Made by a program: the position numbers and the translations under genes. Positions 42,078-52,572 of a DNA stretch of 52,572 bases are shown here, piece by piece; the stretch's first letter is position 1, and the number at the start of each line of letters is the position of its first letter. The notes under the pieces were generated by a model that saw only the letters and a list, made by a program, of their open reading frames with translations, was not told where the DNA came from and did not search any database. This stretch comes from an uncultured Geobacteraceae bacterium (GTDB taxonomy: Bacteria > Desulfobacterota > Desulfuromonadia > Geobacterales > Pseudopelobacteraceae), in NCBI GenBank assembly GCA_903901875.1, contig CAIUSO010000069.1, forward strand, positions 1 through 52,572, given 5' to 3'.

Positions 42078-43250
42078 ATGAACATTCATGAGTATCAGGC
42101 AAAAGCGATTTTACGGAAGTTTGGCGTTCCGGTCCCGGACGGACACGTCTGCTATAACAGCGCCGGGGCACGGGAATGGGCCAAGCGACTCGGCGAAGGA
42201 CCCTGGGTAGTCAAGGCGCAGATCCATGCCGGTGGCCGGGGCAAGGGAGGGGGGGTCAAGCTTGCTCGCAGTGCCGATGAAGTGCGGATGATCGCCCGGG
42301 AAATGCTCGGCATGACACTACGAACACACCAGACCGGGGCAGAGGGGAAACTGGTCACCAGGGTACTGGTGGAGAACGGCTGTAATATCGCCTCCGAACT
42401 TTACGTCAGCCTGCTGGTTGATCGTTCCACCTCTCGGGTTACCGTGATGGCGTCAACCGAAGGGGGGATGGATATCGAAGAGGTGGCCGCCACCACTCCG
42501 GAAAAGATCTTCACGGAAGCCATCGATCCACTGGTGGGCCTCACCCCGTTCCAATGCCGCAAAATAGCCTTCAGCCTCGGCATGAACGGCAAACTGGTCA
42601 ACAAGGCGGTTGCCGTTCTGCAAGGACTCTACGAGACGTTCATCTCCTGCGACTGTTCGATGCTGGAAATAAATCCGCTGGTCATCACCGCCGAAGAAAA
42701 CCTGCTTGCCCTGGATGCCAAATTCGGCTTCGATGACAACGCAATCTTCCGTCACCACAAAATCGGCGACATGCGGGACTACGATGAGGAGGATCCCAAT
42801 GAGATCGAAGCATCCCAGCACGATCTCTCCTACGTGTCCCTCGCCGGTAATATCGGCTGCCTGGTGAACGGGGCCGGTCTGGCCATGGCCACCATGGACA
42901 TTATCAAGCATTACGGCGGTGACCCGGCAAACTTCCTGGACGTGGGGGGCGGGGCCACCATCGAACGGGTTACCGAGGCGTTCAAGATCATTCTCTCCGA
43001 CAAGAACGTCAAGGGGATTCTGGTCAACATCTTTGGCGGCATCATGAAGTGCGACATCATCGCAACCGGTGTTGTTGAGGCGGCAAAACAGGTCTCTCTC
43101 ACCGTACCGCTGGTGGTACGTCTGGAAGGAACAAATGTGGCCCGGGGCAAGGAAATCCTCGCCGAAAGCGGCTTAAATATCGTTTCCGCCGACGGCATGG
43201 CCGACGCCGCACAAAAAATTGTCCAGGCCGTGAAAGGAGCCCAGCAATGA
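42078..43250 (+). CDS. sucC: Succinyl-CoA synthetase beta subunit
   Basis: 390 residues. ATP-grasp domain about 1-240 ([40 protein letters not shown]), then the ligase domain with [20 protein letters not shown] and [16 protein letters not shown], which helps form the power-helix site. Converts succinyl-CoA + ADP + Pi to succinate + ATP with SucD. The 4-base overlap with sucD secures stoichiometry. Confidence 0.96.
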   Translation: MNIHEYQAKAILRKFGVPVPDGHVCYNSAGAREWAKRLGEGPWVVKAQIHAGGRGKGGGVKLARSADEVRMIAREMLGMTLRTHQTGAEGKLVTRVLVENGCNIASELYVSLLVDRSTSRVTVMASTEGGMDIEEVAATTPEKIFTEAIDPLVGLTPFQCRKIAFSLGMNGKLVNKAVAVLQGLYETFISCDCSMLEINPLVITAEENLLALDAKFGFDDNAIFRHHKIGDMRDYDEEDPNEIEASQHDLSYVSLAGNIGCLVNGAGLAMATMDIIKHYGGDPANFLDVGGGATIERVTEAFKIILSDKNVKGILVNIFGGIMKCDIIATGVVEAAKQVSLTVPLVVRLEGTNVARGKEILAESGLNIVSADGMADAAQKIVQAVKGAQQ

Positions 43251-44119
43251 GCATCATGATCAATAAAGATACCAAGGTTATCACCCAGGGGATCACCGGT
43301 TCCACCGGCCTCTTCCACGCCCAGGGAGCCCGTGAATACGGCACCCGGATGGTTGGTGGCGTCACCCCCGGCAAAGGGGGCACCACCATCGACGGTTTTC
43401 CGGTATTCGACACGGTGGTCGATGCCATCAAACAGACCGGCGCAACCGCTTCGGTCATCTATGTGCCTCCCCCCTTCGCCGCCGACTCCATCATGGAGGC
43501 CATTGATGCCGGCATTGAGCTGGTCTGCTGCATCACCGAGGGGATTCCGGTCCTCGACATGGTCAAGGTCAAACAGTACATGGTCGGCAAAAACACCCGA
43601 CTGGTCGGCCCCAACTGCCCCGGCGTCATAACCCCCGGCCAGTGTAAAATCGGCATCATGCCCGGCTACATCCACAAACCGGGAAAAATCGGCGTGGTTT
43701 CCCGTTCCGGGACACTCACCTACGAAGCGGTCTGGCAGCTGACCTGCCTGGGACTGGGGCAGTCAACCTGCGTCGGCATCGGCGGTGACCCGGTCAACGG
43801 CACCAATCACCTTGATGTCCTCAAAATGTTTCAGGAAGATCCGGATACCGAAGCGGTCATTATGATCGGTGAAATCGGCGGCAGCTCCGAAGAGGAGGGT
43901 GCCCGTTTTGTCAAAGAGTATATGACCAAGCCGGTTGCTGCCTATATTGCCGGTGTTACCGCCCCCCCCGGCAAACGGATGGGACATGCGGGTGCCATCA
44001 TCTCTGGCGGCAAGGGAACGGCAGCGGAAAAAGTGGCCGTTCTGGAGGCGTGCGGCATCAGTGTGGCGACCAGTCCGGCAGAAATGGCACAGGCCCTGCT
44101 GAAGATTTATAAGCCATGA
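43247..44119 (+). CDS. sucD: Succinyl-CoA synthetase alpha subunit
   Basis: 290 residues. CoA-binding Rossmann domain 1-145 ([40 protein letters not shown]). The phospho-acceptor His lies in the conserved [20 protein letters not shown] near 243-262. Works with SucC. In this cluster it links methylmalonyl-CoA mutase product succinyl-CoA to succinate with ATP gain. Confidence 0.96.
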   Translation: MSIMINKDTKVITQGITGSTGLFHAQGAREYGTRMVGGVTPGKGGTTIDGFPVFDTVVDAIKQTGATASVIYVPPPFAADSIMEAIDAGIELVCCITEGIPVLDMVKVKQYMVGKNTRLVGPNCPGVITPGQCKIGIMPGYIHKPGKIGVVSRSGTLTYEAVWQLTCLGLGQSTCVGIGGDPVNGTNHLDVLKMFQEDPDTEAVIMIGEIGGSSEEEGARFVKEYMTKPVAAYIAGVTAPPGKRMGHAGAIISGGKGTAAEKVAVLEACGISVATSPAEMAQALLKIYKP

Positions 44120-44144
44120 GGTGACTGTTTCAACTGCCGTAACA

Positions 44145-44158
44145 GATTAGTGCTAATC
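44145..44158. promoter_or_regulatory. Inverted repeat upstream of maeB
   Basis: GATTAG-TG-CTAATC, perfect 6-bp arms, 127 bases before maeB and 26 after sucD. A possible operator; not seen before sucC. Confidence 0.3.
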
Positions 44159-44284
44159 AGAATTTGGAATATGTGTTATATAACCGGGAGGAAGAATAGT
44201 GCAGGAAACATTCTTCCCCGCATACCGCATATATCCACTGGAACGCTGCGCTACCAACAACCATGACAAAGGAGAAATTAACCC

Positions 44285-46534
44285 ATGAGCAAAAAAATCG
44301 GGGCCCTTGAATACCATTCCATGGGCCGCAAAGGCAAAATTGAAGTTATTTCCACCAAACCGTGCCAGACCGCCGCAGATTTGTCACTTGCCTATTCCCC
44401 GGGCGTGGCCGAACCATGCCTGGCCATCCAGCAAAACCCGGAAGATGCCTATAAATATACCGCCAAAGGAAATCTGGTGGCGGTAGTTTCCAACGGCACC
44501 GCCGTTCTCGGACTTGGCAACCTGGGAGCCCTGGCGGGAAAACCGGTTATGGAAGGAAAAGGTATTCTCTTCAAGCGTTTTGCCGACATTGACGTGTTTG
44601 ACATCGAACTGGATACGGAAGATCCCGATGAAATTATCAAAGCGTGCCAGCTTCTTGAGCCAACCTTCGGCGGAATCAATCTGGAGGATATCAAAGCTCC
44701 CGAATGTTTCTACATTGAGGAAACCCTCAAAAAGACCATGAACATTCCGGTTTTTCACGATGACCAGCATGGCACCGCCATCATCTCTTCAGCTGCCCTG
44801 CTCAATGCCCTCCACCTGGTGGGGAAAAAAATCGAAGATATCCGCATCGTCGTTAACGGTGCCGGTGCTTCGGCCAACTCCTGCGCAAAACTGGCCATTG
44901 CCCTCGGCGTCAAGCCGAACAACATGATCATGTGCGACACCAAGGGGGTCATCTACAAGGGGCGCACCATCGGCATGAACCCCTATAAGGAGCTGTTTGC
45001 CGCAGACACCCACTTCCGTACCCTGGAAGAAGCAACCGCCGGAGCCGATGTCCTCTTCGGCCTCTCGGCCAAAGGTGCCTTCACCAAAGAGATGGTTGCC
45101 AGCCTGGCCCCCAATCCGATTATCTTTGCCATGGCCAACCCGGACCCGGAAATCACCCCCGAAGACGCCTACTCGGTCCGTGCCGACGTGATGATCGCCA
45201 CCGGCCGCTCCGACTACCCAAACCAGGTCAACAACGTCCTCGGTTTCCCATTCATCTTCCGGGGTGCCCTTGATGTGCGGGCAACCTGCATCAACGAAGA
45301 GATGAAACTTGCCGCCGTCCAGGCCCTGGCACAGCTTGCACGGGAAGAGGTACCCGATTCCGTCAGTAAAGCCTACGGCAACGTGAAATTCAGCTTCGGG
45401 CGGGACTACATCATTCCGAAGCCGTTTGACCCCCGGGTACTGCTCCACGTGGCACCAGCCATCGCCCGTGCCGCCATGGAAACCGGCGTTGCCCGCCAGC
45501 CGATTGAAGACATGGCCAAATATATCGAGCACCTTGAGTCGACCCAGGGGAAATCGAAAGAGATCATGCGCATGATCATCAACAAGGCCAAAAGCGATCC
45601 AAAGCGGGTGGTTTTCCCCGAAGGTGAAACTGAAAAGACCCTGAGGGCGGTACAGATTCTGGTGGAAGAAGGAATTGCCCTGCCAATCCTGGTTGGTGAC
45701 CGCAAGAGAGTTGCCCAGAAACTGGAAGAGTTGAATATTGAGCTTAACGTGCCGATCATCGATCCGGCCGAATCGGAGCTGACCGAGAAATACGCCAACG
45801 AGCTGTATGCTCTCCGCCAGCGAAAAGGGTTGACCCTCTCCGAAGCACTGCGCCTGCTCCGACGCAAATCACGCACCCATTTCGGGGCCATGATGGTCCA
45901 CATGGGGGATGCGGACGCGCTGCTCGGTGGTATCGACACCCACTACCCGGAAACCATCCGTCCGGCTCTGGAGGTTATCGGTAAACAACAGGGGCTGTCG
46001 AGCGTCCATGGTCTCTATATGATGGTTTTCAAAAACGATGTCTACTTCCTGGCCGACACTACCGTCACCATCGACCCGACCGCCGAAGAGCTGGCCGAAA
46101 CCGCCATCCTGGCTGCAGAAAAAGTGCGGATGCTTGATATTGAACCGCGGGTTGCCATGCTCTCCTTCTCCAACTTCGGGTCGGCCAACCATCCCCAGGC
46201 CAGAAAAGTAATGCGGGCCACCGAGATCGTCAAGGAGCGGGCCCCCAACCTGATCGTTGAAGGGGAAATGCAGGCTGACACGGCCGTTACCCAGGAGCTG
46301 CTCAACGGCTTTACCTTCTCAAAGCTGAAGAGTAATGCCAACATCCTGATCTTCCCCGACCTGAATTCGGGTAATATCTGTTACAAGCTGCTCCATCACC
46401 TGGGGGGCGCAGAAGCCATCGGCCCGATCCTCATGGGGATGAACAAGCCGGTTCACGTCCTGCAACGGGGTGACAGCGTCGATGATATGGTCAAAATGGC
46501 CGCCATCGCCGTCGTTGATGCCCAGAACATCTGA
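44285..46534 (+). CDS. maeB: NADP-type malic enzyme with phosphotransacetylase-like tail
   Basis: 749 residues. Malic enzyme about 1-425: [20 protein letters not shown], the metal-ligand [20 protein letters not shown] region and [23 protein letters not shown] domain follows, about 430-749 ([20 protein letters not shown] ... [20 protein letters not shown]); in known MaeB proteins it is regulatory, binding acetyl-CoA, and inactive as PTA. Oxidatively decarboxylates malate to pyruvate, or the reverse under CO2-rich anaerobic conditions. Confidence 0.95.
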   Translation: MSKKIGALEYHSMGRKGKIEVISTKPCQTAADLSLAYSPGVAEPCLAIQQNPEDAYKYTAKGNLVAVVSNGTAVLGLGNLGALAGKPVMEGKGILFKRFADIDVFDIELDTEDPDEIIKACQLLEPTFGGINLEDIKAPECFYIEETLKKTMNIPVFHDDQHGTAIISSAALLNALHLVGKKIEDIRIVVNGAGASANSCAKLAIALGVKPNNMIMCDTKGVIYKGRTIGMNPYKELFAADTHFRTLEEATAGADVLFGLSAKGAFTKEMVASLAPNPIIFAMANPDPEITPEDAYSVRADVMIATGRSDYPNQVNNVLGFPFIFRGALDVRATCINEEMKLAAVQALAQLAREEVPDSVSKAYGNVKFSFGRDYIIPKPFDPRVLLHVAPAIARAAMETGVARQPIEDMAKYIEHLESTQGKSKEIMRMIINKAKSDPKRVVFPEGETEKTLRAVQILVEEGIALPILVGDRKRVAQKLEELNIELNVPIIDPAESELTEKYANELYALRQRKGLTLSEALRLLRRKSRTHFGAMMVHMGDADALLGGIDTHYPETIRPALEVIGKQQGLSSVHGLYMMVFKNDVYFLADTTVTIDPTAEELAETAILAAEKVRMLDIEPRVAMLSFSNFGSANHPQARKVMRATEIVKERAPNLIVEGEMQADTAVTQELLNGFTFSKLKSNANILIFPDLNSGNICYKLLHHLGGAEAIGPILMGMNKPVHVLQRGDSVDDMVKMAAIAVVDAQNI

Positions 46535-46548
46535 GATTCAGCCGTTTG

Positions 46549-46574
46549 CCTCCCCCCTGACCACCGGGGGGAGG
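46549..46574 (+). terminator. GC-rich hairpin between maeB and nifJ
   Basis: CCTCCCCCC / GGGGGGAGG (9 bp) with an 8-base loop; no U tract immediately after, so pausing or mRNA-end formation rather than a classic terminator. Confidence 0.55.
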
Positions 46575-46611
46575 ATCGCACCTTATCCTTTTTGCACAGG
46601 AGAATACCAGA

Positions 46612-49600
46612 GTGTCCAGAAAACTTGTTACCATAGACGGCAACACCGCCGCTGCCCATGTGGCCCACGCCACCAACGAAGTAATCGCCATCTACCCCAT
46701 TACCCCGTCATCGGTCATGGGAGAAATATCCGACGCCAAGAGTGCCGCCGGAGAGAAGAACATCTGGGGAACCATCCCCCTGGTGGCCGAACTGCAGTCC
46801 GAGGGGGGTGCCGCCGGTACCGTCCATGGTGCCCTGCAGGCCGGTGCCCTGACCACCACCTTCACCGCCAGCCAGGGTTTGCTGTTGATGATCCCCAACA
46901 TGTACAAGATAGCCGGCGAATTGACCTCCACCGTGTTCCACGTATCGGCCCGCGCCATCGCCACCCAGGCCCTTTCGATCTTCGGTGACCACTCCGACGT
47001 CATGTCCTGCCGTTCCACCGGCTGGGCCATGCTCTGTTCCAACAATGTCCAGGAGGTCATGGACTTCGCCCTGATCTCCCAGGCTGCCACCCTGCGCGCC
47101 CGTATCCCCTTCCTGCACTTCTTCGACGGTTTCCGCACCTCCCATGAAGTGCAAAAGGTGGAAGAGCTGACCTTTGACGATATGCGGGCCATGATCGATG
47201 ACACACTGGTCAACGCCCACCGGGGCCGGGGCCTTTCACCGGACCATCCGGTCATGCGCGGTACCGCCCAAAACCCGGACGTCTACTTCCAGGGGCGTGA
47301 AACGGTCAACAGATTTTATCCCGCCTGTATCTCCATCGTTCAGGAAGAGATGGACAAGTTTGCCGCCATCACCGGTCGCAGCTACCAGTTGGTCGAGTAT
47401 TTCGGGGCACCGGATGCCGACCGGGTAGTCGTCATCATGGGCTCGGGTGCAGACACTATTCAGGATACGGTGACCACCCTGACGAAACAGGGAGAGAAGG
47501 TCGGCGTGGTAAAAATCCACCTGTACCGTCCCTTCCCCCTGGAAGCCTTTATCAAGGCTCTGCCTGCCACCGTCACCGGAATTGCCGTCCTCGATCGCAC
47601 CAAGGAACCGGGCTCCCTCGGTGAGCCGCTCTATCTGGACGTACGTACCGCCATCGGAGAAGCAATGTCCGACGGAAGTTGCGCACTTGACGGCTATCCC
47701 ACCATCGTCGGCGGCCGTTACGGGCTCGGCTCCAAGGAATTCACCCCGGCCATGGCCAAGGCGGTCTTTGACAATCTCAAGGAAGTCAAACCGAAGAAGA
47801 ATTTTGTCGTCGGCATTACGGATGATGTCACCGGGTCAAGCCTCAGCTTCGATCCCTCCTTCCGAAACCCCATGGCAGGAACCTATGAGGCGATGTTCTA
47901 CGGCCTCGGCTCCGACGGTACGGTCGGTGCCAACAAAAACACCATCAAGATCATCGGTGAAACCACCGACAACTATTCCCAGGCGTATTTTGTCTATGAC
48001 TCGAAAAAGGCCGGCACCATCACCATCTCGCACCTCCGCTTCGGCAAGGAGCGGATCAACGCCCCGTACCTGATTGACAACGCTGACTTCATCGCCTGCC
48101 ATAACTTCACCTTCCTCGAGAAGTACGACATGCTCAGCAAAGCTAAACCGGGGGGGACATTCCTGCTCTGTTCGCCGTTTGAACATGGTGAGGTCTGGGA
48201 CCGGATGCCAACGGAAGTTCAACAGCAGATCATCGCCAAGAAGCTCAAATTCTACGTGATCAACGCCATCAAGCTGGGCGAGGAACTGGGACTGGGAGCA
48301 CGCATCAACGTCATCATGCAGACTGCGTTCTTCAAGATTTCCGGCATTATTCCCCTTGAACAGGCCATAGCCGAAATCAAGGGTGCCATCAAGAAGAGCT
48401 ACGGCAAAGCGGGGGACAAGGTTGTCGCCATGAATAACGGCGCGGTTGATGCCGCCCTCGACAATATCCACGAGGTTGTTGTCCCGGCTTCTGCCACCAG
48501 CAGCATCATCATGCCGCCGTCGGTTTCCAAAAGTGCACCAGCGTTTGTCCAGGAGGTCACCGGCCCCATCATTGCCGGCTTCGGCGATGATCTACCGGTT
48601 TCGGCAATGCCGATTGACGGGACCTTCCCGACCGCTACCTCCCAGTATGAAAAGCGGAACATCGCCGTTGACATCCCGGTGTGGGAGCCATCGGTCTGTA
48701 TCCAGTGCGCCATCTGTTCCTTCGTCTGTCCCCACGCCGCCATCCGGATGAAGGCCTATGACAAAGGGCTTCTGGCAACTGCTCCGGCCACCTTCAAATC
48801 TACCGACTGTAAACTTCCCGAATTCAAAGGGAGCGCGTATACCCTCCAGGTGGCCCCGGAGGATTGCACCGGCTGCGGTGCCTGCGTCCATAACTGCCCG
48901 GCCAAGAGCAAGGAAGACCCCAGCCGCAAGGCCATCAACATGCAGTTCCAGGCACCACTCAGAGTTGCTGAAGCGGCCAATTACGAGTTTTTCCTGGCAC
49001 TGCCGGACATCGACGCCACCCAGGTCAAACTGGACACACTGCGGGGGAGCCAACTGGTTCGTCCGACCTTTGAATATTCCGGTGCCTGTGCCGGGTGCGG
49101 TGAGACCCCCTATCTGAAACTGATGTCCCAGCTGTTCGGCGACCGGGCAATGATCGCCAACGCCACCGGCTGTACCTCCATCTACGGCGGCAATCTCCCC
49201 ACCACCCCCTGGGCACAGCGTGCCGATGGCCGCGGCCCCGCCTGGTCAAACTCGTTGTTTGAGGACAATGCCGAATTTGGTTTCGGCATGCGCCTCGCGG
49301 TGGATAAATTCACCGAATCAGCCCGAGAACTGTTGACACAACTGGCCGATCACTGCATTTGTGACTCGTGCAAGGCCATTATCCCGGTTATGAAAGAGAT
49401 TCTTTCCGCCGACCAATCGGATCAGACCGGCATAGAGAAGCAGCGGGAACGGGTAGCACTGCTCAAAGAAACCCTTACCGGCTGTCCGGAAAAGGGTGCT
49501 GCACAACTGCTCCCTCTGGCCGATTATCTGGTGAAAAAATCGGTCTGGTGCGTCGGTGGTGATGGCTGGGCCTACGACATCGGCTATGGCGGCCTTGACC

Positions 49601-50187
49601 ATGTGATCGCCTCCGGCAAAAACATCAACATCCTGGTGCTCGATACTGAAGTGTACTCAAATACCGGCGGACAGGCGTCGAAATCCACCCCCATCGGTGC
49701 GGTTGCCCAGTTTGCAGCCGGTGGCAAGTTCATGGCTAAAAAAGATCTGGGCATGATGGCAATGGCCTACGGCTACGTCTACGTGGCCAATGTTTCCCTG
49801 GCCAATCCGGCCCAGGTGGTTAAGGCCTTTATGGAAGCGGAAGCCTACGATGGTCCCTCCATCATCATCGCCTACGCCCACTGCATCGCCCACGGCATCA
49901 ACATGACCACCGCCGTTGATGAGCAGAAGAAAGTGGTTTCCTCCGGTTACTGGCCACTCTACCGCTACAACCCTGCTCTGGCGGCCGAAGGAAAGAATCC
50001 GCTCCAGCTTGACAGCAAGGCACCGACCACCACCTTCGAAGATTTTGCCAACGGTGAGAATCGCTACAAGGTGCTGAAAAAGATTAACCCGGAAGCAGCG
50101 GACCGGCTGATGAAGAAGGCTTCGGCCTGGACGGCAAATCGTTTTGAGTATTACCAGAAACTTGCAGCACTAAAGTATGAAAAGTAA
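46612..50187 (+). CDS. nifJ: Pyruvate:ferredoxin (flavodoxin) oxidoreductase, single chain
   Basis: 1191 residues from a GTG with GGAG nine bases ahead. Domain order: I ([20 protein letters not shown]), CoA/III region ([20 protein letters not shown]), EKR segment, two-cluster ferredoxin domain ([18 protein letters not shown] and [16 protein letters not shown]), and the TPP domain with [20 protein letters not shown] and [20 protein letters not shown]. Converts pyruvate + CoA to acetyl-CoA + CO2 + reduced ferredoxin and can run in reverse. Key anaerobic marker of this window. Confidence 0.96.
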   Translation: MSRKLVTIDGNTAAAHVAHATNEVIAIYPITPSSVMGEISDAKSAAGEKNIWGTIPLVAELQSEGGAAGTVHGALQAGALTTTFTASQGLLLMIPNMYKIAGELTSTVFHVSARAIATQALSIFGDHSDVMSCRSTGWAMLCSNNVQEVMDFALISQAATLRARIPFLHFFDGFRTSHEVQKVEELTFDDMRAMIDDTLVNAHRGRGLSPDHPVMRGTAQNPDVYFQGRETVNRFYPACISIVQEEMDKFAAITGRSYQLVEYFGAPDADRVVVIMGSGADTIQDTVTTLTKQGEKVGVVKIHLYRPFPLEAFIKALPATVTGIAVLDRTKEPGSLGEPLYLDVRTAIGEAMSDGSCALDGYPTIVGGRYGLGSKEFTPAMAKAVFDNLKEVKPKKNFVVGITDDVTGSSLSFDPSFRNPMAGTYEAMFYGLGSDGTVGANKNTIKIIGETTDNYSQAYFVYDSKKAGTITISHLRFGKERINAPYLIDNADFIACHNFTFLEKYDMLSKAKPGGTFLLCSPFEHGEVWDRMPTEVQQQIIAKKLKFYVINAIKLGEELGLGARINVIMQTAFFKISGIIPLEQAIAEIKGAIKKSYGKAGDKVVAMNNGAVDAALDNIHEVVVPASATSSIIMPPSVSKSAPAFVQEVTGPIIAGFGDDLPVSAMPIDGTFPTATSQYEKRNIAVDIPVWEPSVCIQCAICSFVCPHAAIRMKAYDKGLLATAPATFKSTDCKLPEFKGSAYTLQVAPEDCTGCGACVHNCPAKSKEDPSRKAINMQFQAPLRVAEAANYEFFLALPDIDATQVKLDTLRGSQLVRPTFEYSGACAGCGETPYLKLMSQLFGDRAMIANATGCTSIYGGNLPTTPWAQRADGRGPAWSNSLFEDNAEFGFGMRLAVDKFTESARELLTQLADHCICDSCKAIIPVMKEILSADQSDQTGIEKQRERVALLKETLTGCPEKGAAQLLPLADYLVKKSVWCVGGDGWAYDIGYGGLDHVIASGKNINILVLDTEVYSNTGGQASKSTPIGAVAQFAAGGKFMAKKDLGMMAMAYGYVYVANVSLANPAQVVKAFMEAEAYDGPSIIIAYAHCIAHGINMTTAVDEQKKVVSSGYWPLYRYNPALAAEGKNPLQLDSKAPTTTFEDFANGENRYKVLKKINPEAADRLMKKASAWTANRFEYYQKLAALKYEK

Positions 50188-50205
50188 CCGTAACTGACAC
50201 CCCCC

Positions 50206-50245
50206 ACCTCTGCCGCACCTCCCCTCCGGGAGGTGCGGCAGAGGT
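50206..50245. terminator. Long GC-rich hairpin after nifJ
   Basis: Perfect 17-bp stem CCTCTGCCGCACCTCCC / GGGAGGTGCGGCAGAGG, extended by one A-T pair, loop CTCC. No U tract. Between nifJ and the B12 subunit gene. Confidence 0.65.
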
Positions 50246-50300
50246 ACATCATGTCGTGACACTTATCTGCCACAAAAGAAAACAAGGGAGGATATTCGCC

Positions 50301-50705
50301 ATGTCAGAGAGAACATTACGCATACTGGTCGGCAAACCGGGGCTGGATGGCCATGACCGGGGGGCAAAGATCATTGCCCGGGCTTTCCGGGACGCCGGAT
50401 TTGAAGTAATCTACACCGGCCTGCACCAGACGCCGGAACAGATCGTAGCCGCCGCCATCCAGGAAGACGTGGACTGCATCGGGCTGTCCATCCTGTCCGG
50501 TGCCCATAACACCCTGCTGCCACGGGTCTGCCAACTGCTGAAAGACAAATCCGCCGATGATATTAAGGTGTTCGGCGGAGGGGTTATTCCGGAGGATGAC
50601 ATTCCGGGGTTGAAAGCTGCCGGCATCTGTGAAATATTTACCCCCGGCACATCAACCGAGTATATTGCTACCTGGGTGAGAGAGAACGTTTCACCACGGG
50701 CATAG
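50301..50705 (+). CDS. Methylmalonyl-CoA mutase, B12-binding (C-terminal) subunit
   Basis: 134 residues from the ATG at 50301 (GGGAGG before it); the frame from 50256 lacks a site. Entire protein is a B12 Rossmann domain: [20 protein letters not shown] (DxHxxG with the axial His), [14 protein letters not shown] (the SxL motif) and [14 protein letters not shown] (the GG motif). With the catalytic subunit starting at 52330 it would isomerise methylmalonyl-CoA and succinyl-CoA. Could also be a free-standing regulatory domain, less likely. Confidence 0.92.
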   Translation: MSERTLRILVGKPGLDGHDRGAKIIARAFRDAGFEVIYTGLHQTPEQIVAAAIQEDVDCIGLSILSGAHNTLLPRVCQLLKDKSADDIKVFGGGVIPEDDIPGLKAAGICEIFTPGTSTEYIATWVRENVSPRA

Positions 50706-50745
50706 CAGGCAGCACCTCACTTCACATTTTAAAGGGTATGAACGT

Positions 50746-52296
50746 ATGTCCAAAGCGGCACCAGCGGTACAAGCGGGCAGTAAGGGGTGGCTTGGTAAGG
50801 ATGCAATGGCATCGGTTGTGGTCTTTCTGGTGGCTCTGCCGCTCTGTATGGGCGTGGCCATCGCATCCGGAGTTCCACCGACCTCCGGCCTGATAACCGG
50901 CATCATCGGCGGACTGGTGGTCGGAGTTTTTGCCGGTTCACCGTTCCAGGTAAGTGGTCCCGCCGCCGGTTTGACGGTACTTGTCTGGCAACTTGTTCAG
51001 CAGCATGGTCTGCCGATGCTGGGCGTCATCGTACTTCTGGCCGGCCTGCTGCAGCTGACGGCCGGGCTTCTCAAACTGGGGCAATGGTTTCGAGCCGTAT
51101 CCCCCGCAGTAATCCATGGCATGCTGGCCGGTATCGGTCTGCTTATTCTTACCGCACAGTTTCATGTCATGCTCGATGGCAAACCGATTGGTAAAGGGAT
51201 CGACAACCTGCTGGCCATTCCCGATGCAGTGAACCGGGCAATTACCGGAGGCGGCGCACCGCTCCATGCCCTGTATATCGGCATATTAAGCATAACCACC
51301 ATGGCCCTCTGGGGGCGCTTTGCCCCCCGGAAACTCAAGATGCTCCCCGCGCCTCTGATTGCCGTGGTCCTGTCGGTAACGGCTGCCGCCTATTTCCAGC
51401 TCAAGATCGCCTACGTCATGGTTCCGCAAAACATCTGGTCCGTTATCCAGCTTCCTACCCTGGAAAACCTGAAGCATATCATCGATACGCCGATTCTGAT
51501 TGCCGCCGTTTCCGTCGCCTTTATTGCCAGCGCAGAAACCCTGCTCTGCGCCAGTGCCGTCGATCAGATGCACCAGGGACAACGCACAAAATATGACAAG
51601 GAACTTGCCGCACAGGGTCTGGGAAATACCCTCTGCGGCCTCTGTGGTGTGCTGCCGATGACCGGCGTTATCGTCCGTTCCAGTGCCAATATTGAAGCGG
51701 GCGCGAAAACCCGTGCCTCGGCAATTTTTCATGGTATGTGGCTGCTACTGTTCGCAGCCGTACTTCCGTTTACCCTCCGCTACATTCCGGTTTCCAGTCT
51801 GGCAGCGGTGCTGGTGTTCACCGGTTACAAACTGGCCTATCCGAAAGCACTTCCCAAGCTGCTTGAATTCGGCAAGAGCGAAGTGGCTATTGCTGTCGTG
51901 ACCGTTGCGGTCATAGTCGGGACCGACCTGCTCAAAGGGGTCGTCCTTGGACTGTTGCTGTCACTGTTCAAGTTGCTGTACGTCTTTTCCCAGCTGGATA
52001 TTGAATGTGACGATGATGAAGCCGGCAACTGTACCCATCTGCGCCTGTCCGGATCGGCAACCTTAATCCGCCTGCCGATGCTGGCCTCGGCACTGGAACA
52101 GGTACGCCCCGGCACCGAAGTGCATGTACATTTTGAAAATCTTGAATACATCGACCACGCTTGTTTTGACCTGCTGTCAAACTGGGAGAAACAGCACGAA
52201 GCAACCAACGGTTCACTGGTCATCGAGTGGGAAGAGTTATCGTGGAAATTCCATCAGCGGCGCAGTGCCGCCCAAAGGTCACCCCGCAAAGGGTAA
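50746..52296 (+). CDS. SulP-family anion transporter with STAS domain
   Basis: 516 residues. GWLGKDAMASVVVFLVALPL opens a SulP core of about 12 helices (GVFAGSPFQVSGPAAGLTVL carries the substrate-site Ser/Gly loops; VAFIASAETLLCASAVDQMH lies near helix 8). STAS-like domain about 435-505. SulP proteins of this subgroup move bicarbonate, sulfate or dicarboxylates. Being wedged between the two mutase subunits favours bicarbonate or a dicarboxylate over sulfate, by inference only. Confidence 0.85.
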   Translation: MSKAAPAVQAGSKGWLGKDAMASVVVFLVALPLCMGVAIASGVPPTSGLITGIIGGLVVGVFAGSPFQVSGPAAGLTVLVWQLVQQHGLPMLGVIVLLAGLLQLTAGLLKLGQWFRAVSPAVIHGMLAGIGLLILTAQFHVMLDGKPIGKGIDNLLAIPDAVNRAITGGGAPLHALYIGILSITTMALWGRFAPRKLKMLPAPLIAVVLSVTAAAYFQLKIAYVMVPQNIWSVIQLPTLENLKHIIDTPILIAAVSVAFIASAETLLCASAVDQMHQGQRTKYDKELAAQGLGNTLCGLCGVLPMTGVIVRSSANIEAGAKTRASAIFHGMWLLLFAAVLPFTLRYIPVSSLAAVLVFTGYKLAYPKALPKLLEFGKSEVAIAVVTVAVIVGTDLLKGVVLGLLLSLFKLLYVFSQLDIECDDDEAGNCTHLRLSGSATLIRLPMLASALEQVRPGTEVHVHFENLEYIDHACFDLLSNWEKQHEATNGSLVIEWEELSWKFHQRRSAAQRSPRKG

Positions 52297-52329
52297 CATA
52301 CCGGAGAGAAAATCGCAGGGAGGGAAATA

Positions 52330-52572
52330 ATGAGCATACAAGAAAGTAAACAGAAGTGGGATGAAAAAGTAGCCAAAGGGCTTGCCAAATCGCCGGAACG
52401 GATGAATACGTTTCTGACAACCTCAAACATCGAGCTGGAGCGTTGTTTCACCCCCGGTTTTGACTATCCGGATTATGAGGAACAGCTGGGCCTGCCGGGG
52501 GAATACCCCTACACCCGTGGTGTGCAGCCGACCATGTACCGGGGACGTTTCTGGACCATGCGCCAGTATGCC
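52330..52572 (+). CDS. Methylmalonyl-CoA mutase catalytic (N-terminal) subunit, 3' end outside
   Basis: 81 codons up to the window edge. The sequence ends with [20 protein letters not shown] then MRQYA, the conserved substrate-channel start of methylmalonyl-CoA mutase; the TRGxxxxMYRxRxWTMRQYAG block is diagnostic for the family. The B12 domain is encoded apart at 50301-50705, so this is the short (about 560-residue) heterotypic form. The start has a GGGAGGG site. Confidence 0.92.
   Translation, partial: MSIQESKQKWDEKVAKGLAKSPERMNTFLTTSNIELERCFTPGFDYPDYEEQLGLPGEYPYTRGVQPTMYRGRFWTMRQYA

Noticed and set aside
42911..43675. 254-codon minus-strand frame opposite sucC/sucD
   Set aside because: Shadow of sucCD; no domain or start signal.
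44789..45532. 247-codon minus-strand frame opposite maeB
   Set aside because: Gly/Val/Asp/His-rich composition typical of the reverse of a GC-rich coding region; maeB is certain.

Overview
The window reads as a chromosome segment of a deltaproteobacterial (Desulfuromonadia: Geobacter/Trichlorobacter/Pelobacter-like) anaerobe. The inference rests on content: a one-piece pyruvate:ferredoxin oxidoreductase, a malic enzyme with a phosphotransacetylase tail, sucCD, a methylmalonyl-CoA mutase split into two subunits, a single-cluster ferredoxin, a hemerythrin-GGDEF protein and a Geobacter-style pst locus with enlarged permeases. No rRNA or other species marker is present, so genus is not claimed.

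Layout. 1-4.1 kb (accessory): a HipA/YjjJ-type kinase cut by the window edge, an XRE repressor with a decayed partner gene, an isochorismatase-like hydrolase, and a SagB-like oxidoreductase overlapping a DUF309 gene. 4.4-15.5 kb (phosphate block): Tat-exported alkaline phosphatase, a small Cys-rich protein, then phoB-phoR-pstS-pstC-pstA-pstB-phoU with PHO-box-like sites before phoB and pstS and a hairpin between pstS and pstC. 15.6-21.4 kb (opposite strand): a tight four-gene operon, lysine-rich ribbon-helix-helix protein -> CHAD protein -> orphan ParA ATPase -> CYTH-Nudix fusion, preceded by ppx/gppA and a frameshifted CHAD remnant. Every domain here except ParA has known links to polyphosphate or tripolyphosphate. 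I propose it as a polyphosphate-granule handling and positioning module; this is the most interesting part of the window.

21.4-27 kb is a decayed accessory zone: frameshifted GH3-like gene, AAA+/DUF4143 ATPase, HsdR tail remnant beside tRNA-Pro(CGG), a secreted protein of unknown function, a broken hybrid kinase and a HU-family gene. 27-35.6 kb holds a candidate structured RNA before an outer-membrane barrel gene, a ferredoxin, a second barrel, a three-gene operon led by a CarH-like cobalamin sensor without a DNA-binding domain, a thioesterase, an RRM protein, and a PAS-GGDEF-hemerythrin membrane protein. 35.7-40.8 kb: beta-hydroxyacid dehydrogenase, D-aminoacylase, permease, recO and hsp20. 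40.8-41.2 kb: a vapBC locus collapsed by one internal deletion but keeping a perfect operator.

41.4-52.6 kb is a co-directional central carbon cluster: XRE-cupin regulator, sucC-sucD, maeB, nifJ, methylmalonyl-CoA mutase B12 subunit, SulP anion transporter, and the start of the mutase catalytic subunit (cut by the window end). Together these connect pyruvate, malate, succinate/succinyl-CoA and methylmalonyl-CoA, as expected for succinate-propionate interconversion.
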